A stretch of 64,000 bases of DNA from Sphingomonas_Q fennica_A (GTDB lineage: Bacteria; Pseudomonadota; Alphaproteobacteria; Sphingomonadales; Sphingomonadaceae): NCBI GenBank assembly GCA_036946415.1, contig JAQIJD010000003.1, positions 162,582 through 226,581 on the forward strand, in the 5' to 3' direction. Under the pieces are notes generated by a model that worked only from the letters and a program-made list of their open reading frames with translations, made no database searches and was not told where the DNA came from. The position numbers were made by a program, and so were the translations under genes. The first letter of the stretch is position 1. Each line of letters starts with the position of its first letter. This document shows positions 27,338 through 39,700 of this stretch, one piece after another.

Positions 27338-29091
27338 CACCGCGCCTGCGGCGCGAATTGCGCCGTCAGCGACAGCAGCACCCGGTCGGGCGGCGGCCGG
27401 TCGGCGAAGGTCAGCGCGCGATCGAAGGCATGGGCATAAGCCATCTCCAGCACCATCCGCCCCGGCAGCGTGACCCGCGCGCCGCCGCCCGCCGACCGCA
27501 GCCGGCGCTTGCGCTCGGTCGTCGACTGGTCGAGGTTGCGCAGCCACACGATGTCGCCGAAGCCGAACAGCTGGATCGGCACCCGGCGCGATAGCGGCAG
27601 CGCCACCCGCAGCTCGTTGGCGAAACCGATCGCCCGATCGGCGCTGTTCGATCCCGGATCGTAGCCGCGCCCGACCGAAAGGTTGCCGATCGCGAACTCC
27701 TCGAAATTGAGCAGCGGATTGTTGGCCCACTGCCCCCGCGCCGAGGTGGCGACCGAGAACGGCCCGGCGAACGCCTGCCCGTCCACGATCGCACGCGCCA
27801 CGAACGCCTGCGGATCGGCCCCGAAACGCGAGGGGATGTAGCCGCTGGGCGACGCCGCCGCCCCGCGCGGCGTGGCGTTGAGGATGCCGAGGCCGCGGCG
27901 GATCTCGACGACGCCGGCCAGCGCGAACATGTCGCGCCCGTCGGCCCGCCGGGCGCGGGCGTTGCCGGTGGCGCGGAGGAAGGCGATGCGCAGCTTGTCG
28001 CGGTTGAGCGGCGCCGAACCGAGCGGCGATCCGTAGACGCGCGTCCGCTGCTCGATGATCTCGCCGCCCGCCGCCACGCTCAGGCTGCGGTTGACCGACC
28101 GGTAGAGCGGCAAGGCGATATCGATCCCGGCGATCAGCGAGCGCGAGCGCAGGTCGAGTAGGCCGAGATCGGGGCGGGACCAGGCATAGTTGATCCGCCC
28201 GCCCACCGTCAGCCCGCCGCTGCCGAGACCAGTGATATAGCCGCCCTGCGCCACGCGCTGTTCGCGGCTCTGCGCGGTCGCGGAGACGCCGGCATAAGCG
28301 ATGTCGGTGGGGGTCAGCAGGCCGTAGAGTTCGCCGCGCAGATAGCCCGTCTCGCGCCCGAGCTGCGTCGATCCGTAATTCTGCAAATTGGCGAGCATGG
28401 TGAAGCGGCGGCGGACGATCGTCAGGTCGCCGATCACCGCGCCCGGCGTCGTGCCCGCCGGGCGCAGCGACAGTTGCACGTCCAGACCCGGAATGTCGCC
28501 GGCCAGCAGCAGGATGCGTTCGGCATCATGCTCGTTCAGCGGATCGAGCGCCTTCAGCTGCGCGATCCGCTGGAGCAGCGCGTCCCGATAATGGCCGGGT
28601 TCGCCCCGCACGCGCACTTCGGTGATGCGGGCCAGCACCACCTGCAATTGCAGTTCGCCGCCGCTGATTTCCTGCGGCGGGATCTGCACGCTGGCGATAT
28701 AGCCGGCACGGCGCAGCGCCTCGGTCGCGCGGTCGCGCACCGTGCAGACCGCGCCGATCGGCTGCTCGCCCGGCGCCGCCACCGTCACCCCCGCCAGCGT
28801 GCGGACGATCTCGGCCGGCAGCGGGCGCGCGTCGGCGGCGACGAAGCGGATCGTGCGCAGGTCGGCGCGGATGTCCAAGGCGTCGAGCGGGCATGGCGCG
28901 GCGGTGGCGGTGCGGCTGCCGTCCACCCGCACGCGCGGCGGGGGGGCGTCGCTGGCGCGGGGGGCGGGCGGCTGCACCTGTTCCCGGCTGGGCACGATGT
29001 CGGGCGAACGCGGGCTTTCCTGCGCCAGCGCAGCCCCGCCCACGGCCGCGCCGCACGCCGCCAATCCCAGTCCGAAGCGCGCGACCCCCAT
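27337..29091 (-). CDS. ShlB/FhaC/HecB family two-partner-secretion transporter (TpsB)
   Basis: Outer-membrane Omp85-superfamily porin that exports its cognate TpsA; 584 residues from ATG 29089-29091. The signal peptide ends GGAALA-Q. A Pro-rich linker (plug-helix region) precedes two POTRA domains (residues about 60-210: TIRFVAADARPLPAEIVRTL, ITEVRVRGEPGHYRDALLQ). A 16-strand barrel follows, with the conserved VGRGYDPGS motif in the loop 6 region and terminal LTAQFAPQAR. An ATG eight codons upstream (29115) is possible but gives a poorer signal. It is the first gene of the four-gene secretion operon. The promoter should lie between here and the tRNA-Val terminator at 29226. Confidence 0.92.
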   Translation of the reverse strand: MGVARFGLGLAACGAAVGGAALAQESPRSPDIVPSREQVQPPAPRASDAPPPRVRVDGSRTATAAPCPLDALDIRADLRTIRFVAADARPLPAEIVRTLAGVTVAAPGEQPIGAVCTVRDRATEALRRAGYIASVQIPPQEISGGELQLQVVLARITEVRVRGEPGHYRDALLQRIAQLKALDPLNEHDAERILLLAGDIPGLDVQLSLRPAGTTPGAVIGDLTIVRRRFTMLANLQNYGSTQLGRETGYLRGELYGLLTPTDIAYAGVSATAQSREQRVAQGGYITGLGSGGLTVGGRINYAWSRPDLGLLDLRSRSLIAGIDIALPLYRSVNRSLSVAAGGEIIEQRTRVYGSPLGSAPLNRDKLRIAFLRATGNARARRADGRDMFALAGVVEIRRGLGILNATPRGAAASPSGYIPSRFGADPQAFVARAIVDGQAFAGPFSVATSARGQWANNPLLNFEEFAIGNLSVGRGYDPGSNSADRAIGFANELRVALPLSRRVPIQLFGFGDIVWLRNLDQSTTERKRRLRSAGGGARVTLPGRMVLEMAYAHAFDRALTFADRPPPDRVLLSLTAQFAPQAR

Positions 29092-29225
29092 GCCATCCCC
29101 AACCCGCGCCGGCACCGCCGCAACCGCCCCCCGGCGTGCGATTCGACGCTCGATCCGGCGCCTACGGTAGACGAAGCCCGCCTCCGCCGGAAGCGGCCGA
29201 TCCGGGAAGATCGCCGCGCCACAGG

Positions 29226-29259
29226 AAAAACCCCGCCGGGCGGGTGCCCGACGGGGTTT
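29226..29259 (-). terminator. Intrinsic terminator of tRNA-Val
   Basis: Read on the minus strand, AAACCCCGTCGGGC-ACCC-GCCCGGCGGGGTTTTT forms a 14-bp stem with one bulged or mismatched pair, ending in a run of five T. It begins 24 nt after the tRNA 3' end, so it should terminate tRNA-Val transcription before the tpsB promoter region. Confidence 0.8.
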
Positions 29260-29285
29260 CCACGGATCGCTCCGTCACACTCTGG

Positions 29286-29357
29286 TGGGCGCGGTAGGGA
29301 TTGAACCTACGACCCCTGCGGTGTGAACACAGTGCTCTACCACTGAGCTACGCGCCC
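29286..29357 (-). tRNA. tRNA-Val (anticodon CAC)
   Basis: Minus-strand tRNA. Acceptor GGGCGCG (29357-29351) pairs with CGCGCCC (29293-29287), with discriminator A at 29286 and an encoded CCA at 29285-29283. The D-arm AGCTCAGTGGTAGAGC, the anticodon loop TTCACAC with anticodon CAC (reads GUG), and the T-arm GTAGGTTCAATCCCTAC are all canonical. Confidence 0.95.
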
Positions 29358-29436
29358 ATCGCTGGCCGTTTCCGGCAGCGTCGGGGGCGGCGATTAGCGG
29401 GTGCGACCCCGCCTGTCCAGCCGCCTCGTCACCTCG

Positions 29437-29709
29437 TCAGTTCACCGAATCCTTCAGCACCTTGCCGGGGCGGAATTTCGGCTGGGCCGAGGCATTGATC
29501 TTCATCGGCTCGCCGGTGCGTGGGTTGCGTCCGGTGGACGCCTTGCGCTTGCTGACCGAAAAGGTGCCGAAGCCGACCAGCCGGACCTCGTTGCCGGCCT
29601 TCAGCACGTCGCCGATCGTGGCGAACACGGCTTCCACGGCGCGCATCGCATCCGCGCGCTGCAACCCCGTCGATTCGGCAACCGCCCCGATCAACTCCTG
29701 CTTGTTCAT
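29437..29709 (-). CDS. hup: HU family DNA-binding protein
   Basis: Small histone-like nucleoid protein, 90 residues. Starting at ATG 29709 the protein begins MNKQELIGAVAESTG, the classic HU N-terminus, with GGGG just upstream. The DNA-binding arm is RNPRTGEPMKINASAQPKF, with the conserved RNP intercalating Pro region and an FRPGK core at the C-terminus. Upstream in-frame ATGs (29715, 29736) add residues HU proteins do not have. It follows lon on the same strand, across an intrinsic terminator. Lon followed by hup is a common bacterial order. Confidence 0.95.
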   Translation of the reverse strand: MNKQELIGAVAESTGLQRADAMRAVEAVFATIGDVLKAGNEVRLVGFGTFSVSKRKASTGRNPRTGEPMKINASAQPKFRPGKVLKDSVN

Positions 29710-29793
29710 CCCCATATCCCCCGATGCTCTTTGCAAACGGCTCGCAAGCCTATGCCCTTCTAAAGCCGAGCCGCAGGGACAAAGTCAAAGGGG

Positions 29794-29830
29794 AAAAGCG
29801 GCGGGCTGCGCCGAGTTGCCGGCCCGCCGC
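29794..29830 (-). terminator. Intrinsic terminator downstream of lon
   Basis: On the minus strand GCGGCGGGC (29830-29822) pairs with GCCCGCCGC (29806-29798) and is followed by TTTT (29797-29794). It lies 9 nt after the lon stop, between lon and hup, so most lon transcripts should end here and hup probably has its own promoter in 29710-29790. Confidence 0.7.
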
Positions 29831-29838
29831 GACGAGGA

Positions 29839-32241
<2,403 letters not shown>

Positions 32242-32284
32242 GCGGGCTCCGGCGGGGCGCCGGGGATCCGGCGCCGATCGTGTC

Positions 32285-32314
32285 TAATATGGGCCGTTGC
32301 GCGCCCGGTTCAAC
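32285..32314 (-). promoter_or_regulatory. Candidate sigma-32-type promoter for lon
   Basis: On the minus strand GTTGAAC (32314-32308), a 14-nt spacer and CCCATATTA (32293-32285) resemble the heat-shock pattern CTTGAA...CCCCATNT. It ends 44 nt before the lon ATG. This fits the usual RpoH control of lon, but the match is imperfect and found by eye. Confidence 0.35.
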
Positions 32315-32372
32315 GACCGTCTCGCCCTGCCCGCACCTTGCATTTTGCGTTGCAGCATGACATCTGCCTGCG

Positions 32373-33524
32373 ATGGCCGCCGAGACCGCCCCGATGCGTC
32401 CCGAACGGGATTCGGCGATCGACATGGTGCGCGGCCTCGCCCTGCTGACCATCACGATCAACCATCTGACCGGCATCGCCGCGCGTGGGGGGATGAGGGG
32501 CATGCCCTTTCCCACCCTGTCGCACTACGGCTTTTCCAGCGCCGCCGAAATCTTCTTCCTGCTGTCCGGCTATCTGGTCGGCCTCGTCTATCTCCGGCCC
32601 GAACGGTTGGGGCAGCGCGGCCGCTTCGCGCGGGCGATGGCGGCACGGGCGGGCAAGCTCTACCTCTTCAACCTCGGGCTGTTCCTGCTGCTGATCCCTT
32701 TATGCCTCGCCTCGCCGGGGCTGGCGCGGATCACCTTCTTCCATCATTTCTTCGCCCACGGCGCGCCCGCCTTCGCCGGCTTCCTCGCGCTGTACATCCA
32801 GCCTTTCTGTCTCGAAATCCTCGCCGCCTATATCGCGCTGCTGCTGCTGGCGCCGGCCTTCGCCTGGGCGCTCGTCCGTCGACCGTGGGCGGCGGCGGCG
32901 CTGTCGGTCGCGGTCTGGGCGGTCAGCTATTACCATATCGACTGGCGGCTGCCCGGCGGCACGCCGGCGGGCGACTGGAAATGGAACTTCAGCCCCGGAT
33001 CGTGGCAATTGCTGTTCTTCGGGGCGATGGCGGCGGGGCGGGTGCGGCTGCTCGATCGGGTCCGCGCCGCCTGCGCCGGCGATGCGCGCTGGTTCGCCCT
33101 CGCCGCGGCGGCGCTGGCGGGGCTGACCCTGCTGTTCTTCGCCCAGGACTGGCTCGGCGTCACCTTTTACGGCCAGAGCAAGGATCGGCTGGGGCTGCTG
33201 CGCGTCGGCCACGCCCTCGTCGTCTGCGGCTTCGGCCTGACCGCCTTCTGGACATGGCCACGGCTGCAACGCGGCCGGCTGGCGTGCCTGATCGCCGCGG
33301 TCGGCAGCGCCTCGCTCCATTGCTTCGTCGCCAGTGTCGCGATCAGCTATCTGGCGGGCCTGCTGTGGGTGGAGAGCGGGCGCGGCTACGCCACCTATCT
33401 GCTGCTCTCGGCCGCCGCCCCGATCGCGCTGCTCGCCTTCGGCCGCGCGCGCCAGGCGCTGGTCGCCAGCCGCGCCGCCCCTCTCCCGCGCGAGGTTGGG
33501 CGCCGCGTTCACGGCACCGCCTGA
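32373..33524 (+). CDS. OpgC-domain membrane acyltransferase-like protein
   Basis: 383-residue integral membrane protein with about ten hydrophobic helices. It opens RDSAIDMVRGLALLTITINH, the charged-plus-first-helix signature of OpgC/acyltransferase-3-like proteins, and continues with FSSAAEIFFLLSGYLVGLVY. E. coli OpgC succinylates periplasmic glucans; the substrate here is unknown. MxxM alternatives for the start lie at 32373 and 32394, and neither has a strong ribosome binding site. It is divergent from lon and convergent with clpX, so it appears to be a single-gene unit with its promoter in the 131-nt gap shared with lon. Confidence 0.82.
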   Translation: MAAETAPMRPERDSAIDMVRGLALLTITINHLTGIAARGGMRGMPFPTLSHYGFSSAAEIFFLLSGYLVGLVYLRPERLGQRGRFARAMAARAGKLYLFNLGLFLLLIPLCLASPGLARITFFHHFFAHGAPAFAGFLALYIQPFCLEILAAYIALLLLAPAFAWALVRRPWAAAALSVAVWAVSYYHIDWRLPGGTPAGDWKWNFSPGSWQLLFFGAMAAGRVRLLDRVRAACAGDARWFALAAAALAGLTLLFFAQDWLGVTFYGQSKDRLGLLRVGHALVVCGFGLTAFWTWPRLQRGRLACLIAAVGSASLHCFVASVAISYLAGLLWVESGRGYATYLLLSAAAPIALLAFGRARQALVASRAAPLPREVGRRVHGTA

Positions 33525-33616
33525 ACGCGGTCGATCGCATCGTCGTTACGCCGGACGCCGGTTTCCCCTTCCACGCGCCGATCGATCCGCCGCCCGGCCG
33601 GCCGGCCAACATGAAA

Positions 33617-33647
33617 ACGGCGGGCGCGGCATGTGCCGGCCCGCCGT
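33617..33647. terminator. GC-rich hairpin between convergent genes
   Basis: ACGGCGGGC at 33617-33625 pairs with GCCCGCCGT ending at 33647, separated by about 12 nt. It lies between the convergent OpgC-like gene and clpX. On the minus strand it is followed by TTTTCAT, so it can act as the clpX terminator; on the plus strand the T-tract is missing. Confidence 0.5.
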
Positions 33648-33670
33648 CCACGATCGTCCGGACCGCCCCC

Positions 33671-34942
33671 TCAGGCGGCGCCGGGCGCCTTTTCCTTGGC
33701 CTTCTTGCCGAACACGCGCACCGGCTCCTTGCGGCCCTCGACGACATCCTTGTCGATCACGATCTCGTCCACCCCGTCCATCGACGGCAGGTCGAACATC
33801 GTGTCGAGCAGCATGCCCTCGAGGATCGAGCGGAGGCCGCGCGCGCCGGTCTTGCGGGTGATCGCCTTGCGCGCCACCGCCACCAGTGCCTCGTCGGTGA
33901 AGGCGAGCTTCACGCCCTCCATCTCGAACAGCTTGGCATATTGCTTGACGAGCGCGTTCTTCGGCTCGGCCAGAATCTTGACCAGCGCCGCCTCGTCCAG
34001 GTCCTCCAGCGTCGCGATCACCGGCAGGCGGCCGACGAACTCGGGGATCAGGCCGAACTTCAGCAGATCCTCCGGCTCGCACTGGCGCAGGACCTCGCCG
34101 GTGCGGCGCTCGTCGGGAGCGGCGACGAAGGCGCCGAAGCCGATCGACTTGCCCTGCAACCGGTCCGCGATCAACTTCTCCAGCCCTGCGAAGGCGCCGC
34201 CGCAGATGAACAGGATGTTGGTCGTGTCGACCTGAAGAAACTCCTGCTGCGGATGCTTGCGCCCGCCCTGCGGCGGCACGGAGGCGGTGGTGCCCTCCAT
34301 CAGCTTCAGCAGCGCCTGCTGCACGCCCTCGCCCGACACGTCGCGCGTGATCGAGGGATTGTCCGCCTTGCGGCTGATCTTGTCGATCTCGTCGATGTAG
34401 ACGATGCCGCGCTGCGCGCGCTCGACGTTATAGTCGCTCGCCTGCAACAGCTTGAGGATGATGTTCTCGACATCCTCACCGACATAGCCGGCCTCGGTCA
34501 GCGTCGTCGCGTCCGCCATCGTGAACGGCACGTCGAGGATGCGCGCCAGCGTCTGCGCCAGCAGCGTCTTGCCGCAGCCGGTGGGGCCGACGAGCAGGAT
34601 GTTCGACTTGGCCAGCTCCACGTCCGCGCCCTTGGCGCCGTGCGCCAGCCGCTTGTAATGGTTGTGGACCGCCACCGACAGGACGCGCTTCGCCTTCGAC
34701 TGGCCGATGACGTAATCGTCCAGAACGTTGCAGATCTCGAGCGGCGTCGGCACGCCGCCGTCCTTCTTGGAGACCAGCGCCGACTTCGTCTCCTCGCGGA
34801 TGATGTCGTTGCACAGCTCCACGCATTCGTCGCAGATGAACACGGTCGGGCCGGCGATGAGCTTGCGCACCTCGTGCTGGGACTTGCCGCAGAACGAGCA
34901 GTAGAGGGTGCTCTTGGAATCGCCGCCACTCAGCTTCGTCAT
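33671..34942 (-). CDS. clpX: ATP-dependent Clp protease ATP-binding subunit ClpX
   Basis: AAA+ unfoldase that feeds substrates to ClpP; 423 residues. The N-terminal C4 zinc domain has Cys15/Cys18 (YCSFCGK) and Cys37/Cys40 (FICDECVELC). Walker A is GPTGCGKT at 119-126, and Walker B lies in GIVYIDEIDKI. The pore-loop region carries GGRKHPQQEF, and the IGF-type loop for docking to ClpP shows as KSIGFGAF. Preceded by clpP with a 119-nt gap. In alphaproteobacteria ClpXP degrades cell-cycle and stress regulators. Confidence 0.98.
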   Translation of the reverse strand: MTKLSGGDSKSTLYCSFCGKSQHEVRKLIAGPTVFICDECVELCNDIIREETKSALVSKKDGGVPTPLEICNVLDDYVIGQSKAKRVLSVAVHNHYKRLAHGAKGADVELAKSNILLVGPTGCGKTLLAQTLARILDVPFTMADATTLTEAGYVGEDVENIILKLLQASDYNVERAQRGIVYIDEIDKISRKADNPSITRDVSGEGVQQALLKLMEGTTASVPPQGGRKHPQQEFLQVDTTNILFICGGAFAGLEKLIADRLQGKSIGFGAFVAAPDERRTGEVLRQCEPEDLLKFGLIPEFVGRLPVIATLEDLDEAALVKILAEPKNALVKQYAKLFEMEGVKLAFTDEALVAVARKAITRKTGARGLRSILEGMLLDTMFDLPSMDGVDEIVIDKDVVEGRKEPVRVFGKKAKEKAPGAA

Positions 34943-35061
34943 ATCTCTCTTTTCCCCGGGGCATCGCCCGGATCGTTGCTGCGAACGGTCAGTCTAGACC
35001 TGCCCGTTCGGGACGGGCAATGCCCTGATTGCACGGCCCGTCCCAAGATTTGGTTACCCCG

Positions 35062-35697
35062 TCAGCCGGCGGCCGCCTCGTCGGCCACCACGGGGCGCTT
35101 GTCGAACACCTCGTCGACCAGGCCGAACGCCTTGGCCTCGTCCGCCTCCAGAAACTTGTCGCGGTCCATCGCCTTCTCGATCACGTCGAGCGGCTGGCCG
35201 GTATATTTCACGTAGAGCGAATTCAGCCGGTGCCGGATGCGCAGGATTTCCTTCGCCTGGATCTCGATGTCGCTCGCCATGCCCTGCGCGCCGCCCGACG
35301 GCTGGTGGATCATGATCCGCGCATTGGTCAGCGCCACGCGCATCCCCGGCTCGCCCGCCGCCAGCAGGAAGCTGCCCATCGACGCCGCCTGGCCGATGCA
35401 GACGGTGCCGACGCGCGGCCGGATATACTGCATCGTGTCGTGGATCGCCATGCCCGCCGTGACGACCCCGCCCGGCGAGTTGATATACATGTAGATGTCC
35501 TTCTTCGGATTTTCCGATTCGAGGAACAGCAGCTGCGCGGTGATCAGCGAGGCCATGTGATCCTCGACCGGGCCGACGACGAAGATGATGCGCTCGCGCA
35601 GCAGGCGCGAATAGATGTCGAAGCTGCGCTCGCCCCGGTTGGACTGTTCGATCACGATCGGCACGAGGCCGTTCACGATGTCGGCATGGTCACGCAT
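35062..35697 (-). CDS. clpP: ATP-dependent Clp protease proteolytic subunit ClpP
   Basis: Tetradecameric serine protease chamber; 211 residues from ATG 35695-35697, with AAGGAT as ribosome binding site. Catalytic Ser106 lies in IGQAASMGSFLLAAG and His131 in RIMIHQPSGG; the Asp lies in the LDVIEKAMDRDKFL region. The handle segment QAKEILRIRHRLN is present. The reading frame stays open upstream into the neighbouring gene, but ClpP proteins begin near this Met (MRDHADIVNGLVPIVIEQSN). Confidence 0.98.
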   Translation of the reverse strand: MRDHADIVNGLVPIVIEQSNRGERSFDIYSRLLRERIIFVVGPVEDHMASLITAQLLFLESENPKKDIYMYINSPGGVVTAGMAIHDTMQYIRPRVGTVCIGQAASMGSFLLAAGEPGMRVALTNARIMIHQPSGGAQGMASDIEIQAKEILRIRHRLNSLYVKYTGQPLDVIEKAMDRDKFLEADEAKAFGLVDEVFDKRPVVADEAAAG

Positions 35698-35774
35698 GGA
35701 AGATCCTTGATACCCCGCAAGAGGCCCAACATCGGCTTTCGCCGGGGGGAGTTCAAGGGCCGCCGCCAGCCCCC

Positions 35775-36470
35775 TCACCCGATCGCGATCCGCGCCCAGA
35801 CGGGCAGATGATCGGAGGCGATCCGCGCCGCCGCCGAGCCGTGCACGCCGGCCGCCTCGATCGTCACGCCGGGGCCGGCGAAGATGCGGTCCAGCCGCGC
35901 GATCGGCCGGCGGGCGTGGAAGGACGGGCCGGTGACGGCGCAGGCGTGATGATGGCCGAAATCGTGGAGACAGCCGCGCGCCGCGCTCCACTCGTTCATG
36001 TCGCCCATCATCACCACCGGCAGCGCTTCGGCCTGCTGCTCGATATGGTGGAGGATCGCGCGCGCCTGCTTGCGCCGCCACAGGCCGGACAGGTCGAGGT
36101 GCATGCCGATCACCCGCACCTTCGCGCCGCGCACCGACAGGTCCGCCATCACCGCCCCGCGCGGCTCCAGCGCGGGCAGCGTCAGCGGCTGGCAGCGGAG
36201 GATATCCACCCCCTCCCCCACCAATATGGCGTTGCCGTGCCAGCCGAGGCTGCCGTGGCGCACGTTGAACGGCACCGGCCGGAAGCGGCCCTGTTCGGCC
36301 AGCATGTGGAAGGGGATGGTCGTATGCCGTGCGCCGAAGCGGCGATCCGCCTCCTGCAGGGCGACGATGTCGGCATCGAGTTCGGCGAGCACGTCGAGGA
36401 TGCGATCCGGCCGGCGCTTGCGATCGAGGCCCACGGACTTGCGGATATTGTAGCTGGCGACGGTCGGCAT
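35775..36470 (-). CDS. Endonuclease/exonuclease/phosphatase-fold family protein
   Basis: 231 residues from ATG 36468-36470, with GGGCGG upstream. Metal-dependent phosphoesterase fold: SYNIRK at the N-terminus, VALQEADRR with the conserved Glu, IGMHLDLSG, MGDMNEW (Asp/Asn of the core), and the C-terminal SDHLPVWARI with the catalytic Asp-His. There is no signal peptide from this start, so it is probably cytoplasmic; the ATG 17 codons upstream gives none either. Substrates in the family range from DNA to phospholipids and sugar phosphates, and nothing here selects one. It lies 77 nt upstream of clpP on the same strand and is divergent from the Oar-like receptor across a 249-nt promoter region. 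Confidence 0.85.
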   Translation of the reverse strand: MPTVASYNIRKSVGLDRKRRPDRILDVLAELDADIVALQEADRRFGARHTTIPFHMLAEQGRFRPVPFNVRHGSLGWHGNAILVGEGVDILRCQPLTLPALEPRGAVMADLSVRGAKVRVIGMHLDLSGLWRRKQARAILHHIEQQAEALPVVMMGDMNEWSAARGCLHDFGHHHACAVTGPSFHARRPIARLDRIFAGPGVTIEAAGVHGSAAARIASDHLPVWARIAIG

Positions 36471-36719
36471 GCCCGCCCGAAACCGTTGCGTCGCCGGATC
36501 GGTTCCGCGGCAGTGCGGCATGTCCGCCACAGTCGGCCCGCAAACCGTTGGCAAGCAATCACTTCGCCGCAACGCGGGGGAACCCGATATTGCGGTGCGC
36601 CACACCTGCGCGCTAGCGGCGGGGCCAGCGGAACGGGGGCGAGCTGCCGGTCCGAGCGACATCATCCTGTCATGGATCGCCGCAAAGGAGCCGGCATCCG
36701 GACATTGGGGGGACCATCC

Positions 36720-39700
36720 ATGAAGAAGCTTTTCGCCGGTTGCGCGATCGCGGCGATCGCCGTCGCCGCCCATGCGCAGGAAACGACCTCGTCGATCCGC
36801 GGCACCGTCACTTCGGCCGGCGCGCCCGTCGCCGGCGCCACCGTCACCATCGTCAACGTGCCCTCGGGCACCCGCTCGGTCGCGACGACCGATGCGTCGG
36901 GTGCGTTCAACGCCACCGGCCTGCGCGTCGGCGGCCCCTTCTCGGTCACGGTCGCCGCCCCCGGCTTCACCGGCACCACCGTGACGGACATCTTCACCGT
37001 CATCGCCCAGCCCTATGAGCTGCCGATCGAGCTTACCGCCGAGACGGCGGCGGGCGGCGGCGAGGAGGTGGTCGTTACCGCCTCGCGCATCCAGGGCGCG
37101 CGCACCGTCAGCCAGGGACCGGCGACGATCCTCAGCGCCGCCGCCATCGCCAACGTCGCCTCGGTCAACCGCGACGTACGCGATCTGATGCGCCGCGATC
37201 CCTTCGCCCGGCTGGACGACAGCCCCACGGGCGGCCGCGCCGTCTCCTTCGCCGGCCAGAACGCCCGCTTCAACCGCTTCTCGGTCGACGGTGTCGGCGT
37301 CACCGACAATTTCGGCCTCAATGCCGATGGCCTGCCCAGCCGCCGCAGCCCCATCCCCTTCGATGCGATCGGCCAGTTCCAGGCCAAGGTCGCGCCCTAT
37401 GACGTGCGCGAGGGCAATTTCCAGGGCGGCGCGATCAACATCGTGCTGAAGTCCGGCACCAACGAATTCCACGGCACCGGCTTCTATGCGCGCTCGGGCG
37501 ACGAGTTCGTCGGCAAGAAGACCAAGCCGGGGCCGGGCATTCCCAACGGTCGTGCCGTCGTCCCCAATTTCAAGATCGAGAATTACGGCGCCGAACTGTC
37601 CGGCCCGATCATCAAGGACAAATTGTTCTTCATGGTCGCAGGCGAGCGGCTGCGCGGCGGCCGCCCGATCGCGGAAGGCCCGGTCGACAACAATGCCGGC
37701 ACCGCCATCCCGAACCTCACGCAGGCACAGGTCGATCGCGTCTCCGCCATCGCCCAGCGCGTCTATGGCTATGATACGGGCGGCGTGCTGCGCAGCCTGG
37801 GCGACAAGGACGATCGCCTCGTCGCCAAGCTGGACGCGAACCTTTCGGACACGCAGCGCGTCTCGGCGACCTACACCTACGCCAAGGACGCGATCAATCT
37901 GCTGAACAACAGCTTCAGCTCGATCACCACCGGCAGCCCCGGCCTCGGCCTGGCCTCCAACGCCTATATCCAGGGCAACCGCCTGCACACCGGCGTCGTC
38001 CAGCTGAATTCCGACTGGTCGGACAGCTTCTCGACCGAAGTCCGCGGCTTCTACAAGAATTACAAGCGCATCCAGGATCCGGTGCTCGGGCGCGGCTTCG
38101 CCCAGTTCCGCGTCTGCACCAACGAGACGTCGCTCGGCTCGCTGACCGGCTGCGAGGCGGAAGCCAGCTTCCCCGCCGGCACCGGCACCGCCGCGGTCGT
38201 CTCCTTCGGCCCGGACAGCTCGCGCCAGACCAACGCGCTCACCACCGAGACGTGGGGCGGCCTCGCCCAGGCGCGGCTGACGCTGAACGATCATGACGTG
38301 CGCGTCTTCGCCGAAGGGCAGGACGTGAAGATCTTCAACTCCTTCCTCCAGAACAGCGCCGGCAATTATTATTTCGACTCGATCGCCGATTTCGAGGCGC
38401 GCCGGGCGAATTCGCTGGGCTACGGCAATGCCATCCCGACGCTGGTGCCCGAGGATGCGGCGGCGAGCTTCCGCTACCAGAGCTTCGCGCTCGGCATCAT
38501 GGACGGCTGGCGCGTCGGCCCGACGCTGAACGTCAGCTACGGCGCCCGCTACGACCTCTATTCGATGGCGACCCGCCCGGCGCTGTCCGGCCCGTTCGCG
38601 GCGCGCTACGCCACCGGTGCGCTGGTCAACGGCGAGACGGTCCGCGTCGGCTCCAACCTCGCCAATCTGTCGGGCCGCGGCCTGTTCCAGCCGCGCTTCG
38701 GCTTCGACTGGAAGCCGATCCGCCGCGTCAACATCCGCGGCGGCGGCGGCATCTTCGGCGGCGGCGCGCCCGACGTCTACATCTCGAACAGCTTCTCCAA
38801 CACCGGCGTGCTCACCAACTCGCTGTCGATCAACCGCACGGCGACCGGCTTCACCGGCTTCCCCGGCGGCACGCCGGCGGCGACGCAGACCACCGTCGGC
38901 ACCGCCGCGCTCAACGGCGTGACGGGCACGACCATCCCACAGGCGGTGGGCGGCTTCCTGTCCGGCACAACGGCGGCGGCAGCTTCCACCGTCAACGCGC
39001 TGGCGCCCAAGTTCAAGATCCCGTCGCAGTGGCGCGCCACGCTGAGCGGCGAGATCCAGCCCGATCTTGGGGCTCTCGGCGAAGGCTGGACGTTCGGCGC
39101 GGACTTCCTTTACTCGAAGGTCCGCAACCAAGTCTATTTCACCGACATCCGTTCGGTGCCGATCGCCGGTTCGCTGACGCCGGATGGCCGCCAGCGCTAC
39201 GCCAACCTGATCGACGGCGCCGGCAGCACCAACACGAATACGGACATCCTGCTCGCCAACACCAACAAGGGCCGGTCCTACGTCGCGGTCGCCCGTGCGG
39301 AGAAGGAGTTCGATTTCGGCCTGAACCTGTTCGGCAGCTTCACTTGGCAGGACATTAAGGATCAGGCCCCGGCCACCTCGTCGACCGCCGGTTCCAACTA
39401 CAGCAACGGCGCCTTCGTCGATCCGAACAATGTCGCCTACGGCATCTCGAACGATCAGGTGAAGTATTTCTTCAAATATGGCATGAACTTCAACCACGCC
39501 TTCTTCGGAGATTACAAGACCGAGATCGGCCTGTTCGGCGAAACGCGGACCGGGCGTCCGTTCAGCTACACGTTCCAGGATTTCCAGCCGAGCGGCGGCA
39601 ATCCGCGATCGGCCGTGTTCGGCACCACCGGCCGCAGCACCGCCACCAACACCGCCGGCAACCGCTACCTGATCTATGTGCCCAATGCGAACGACCCGCG

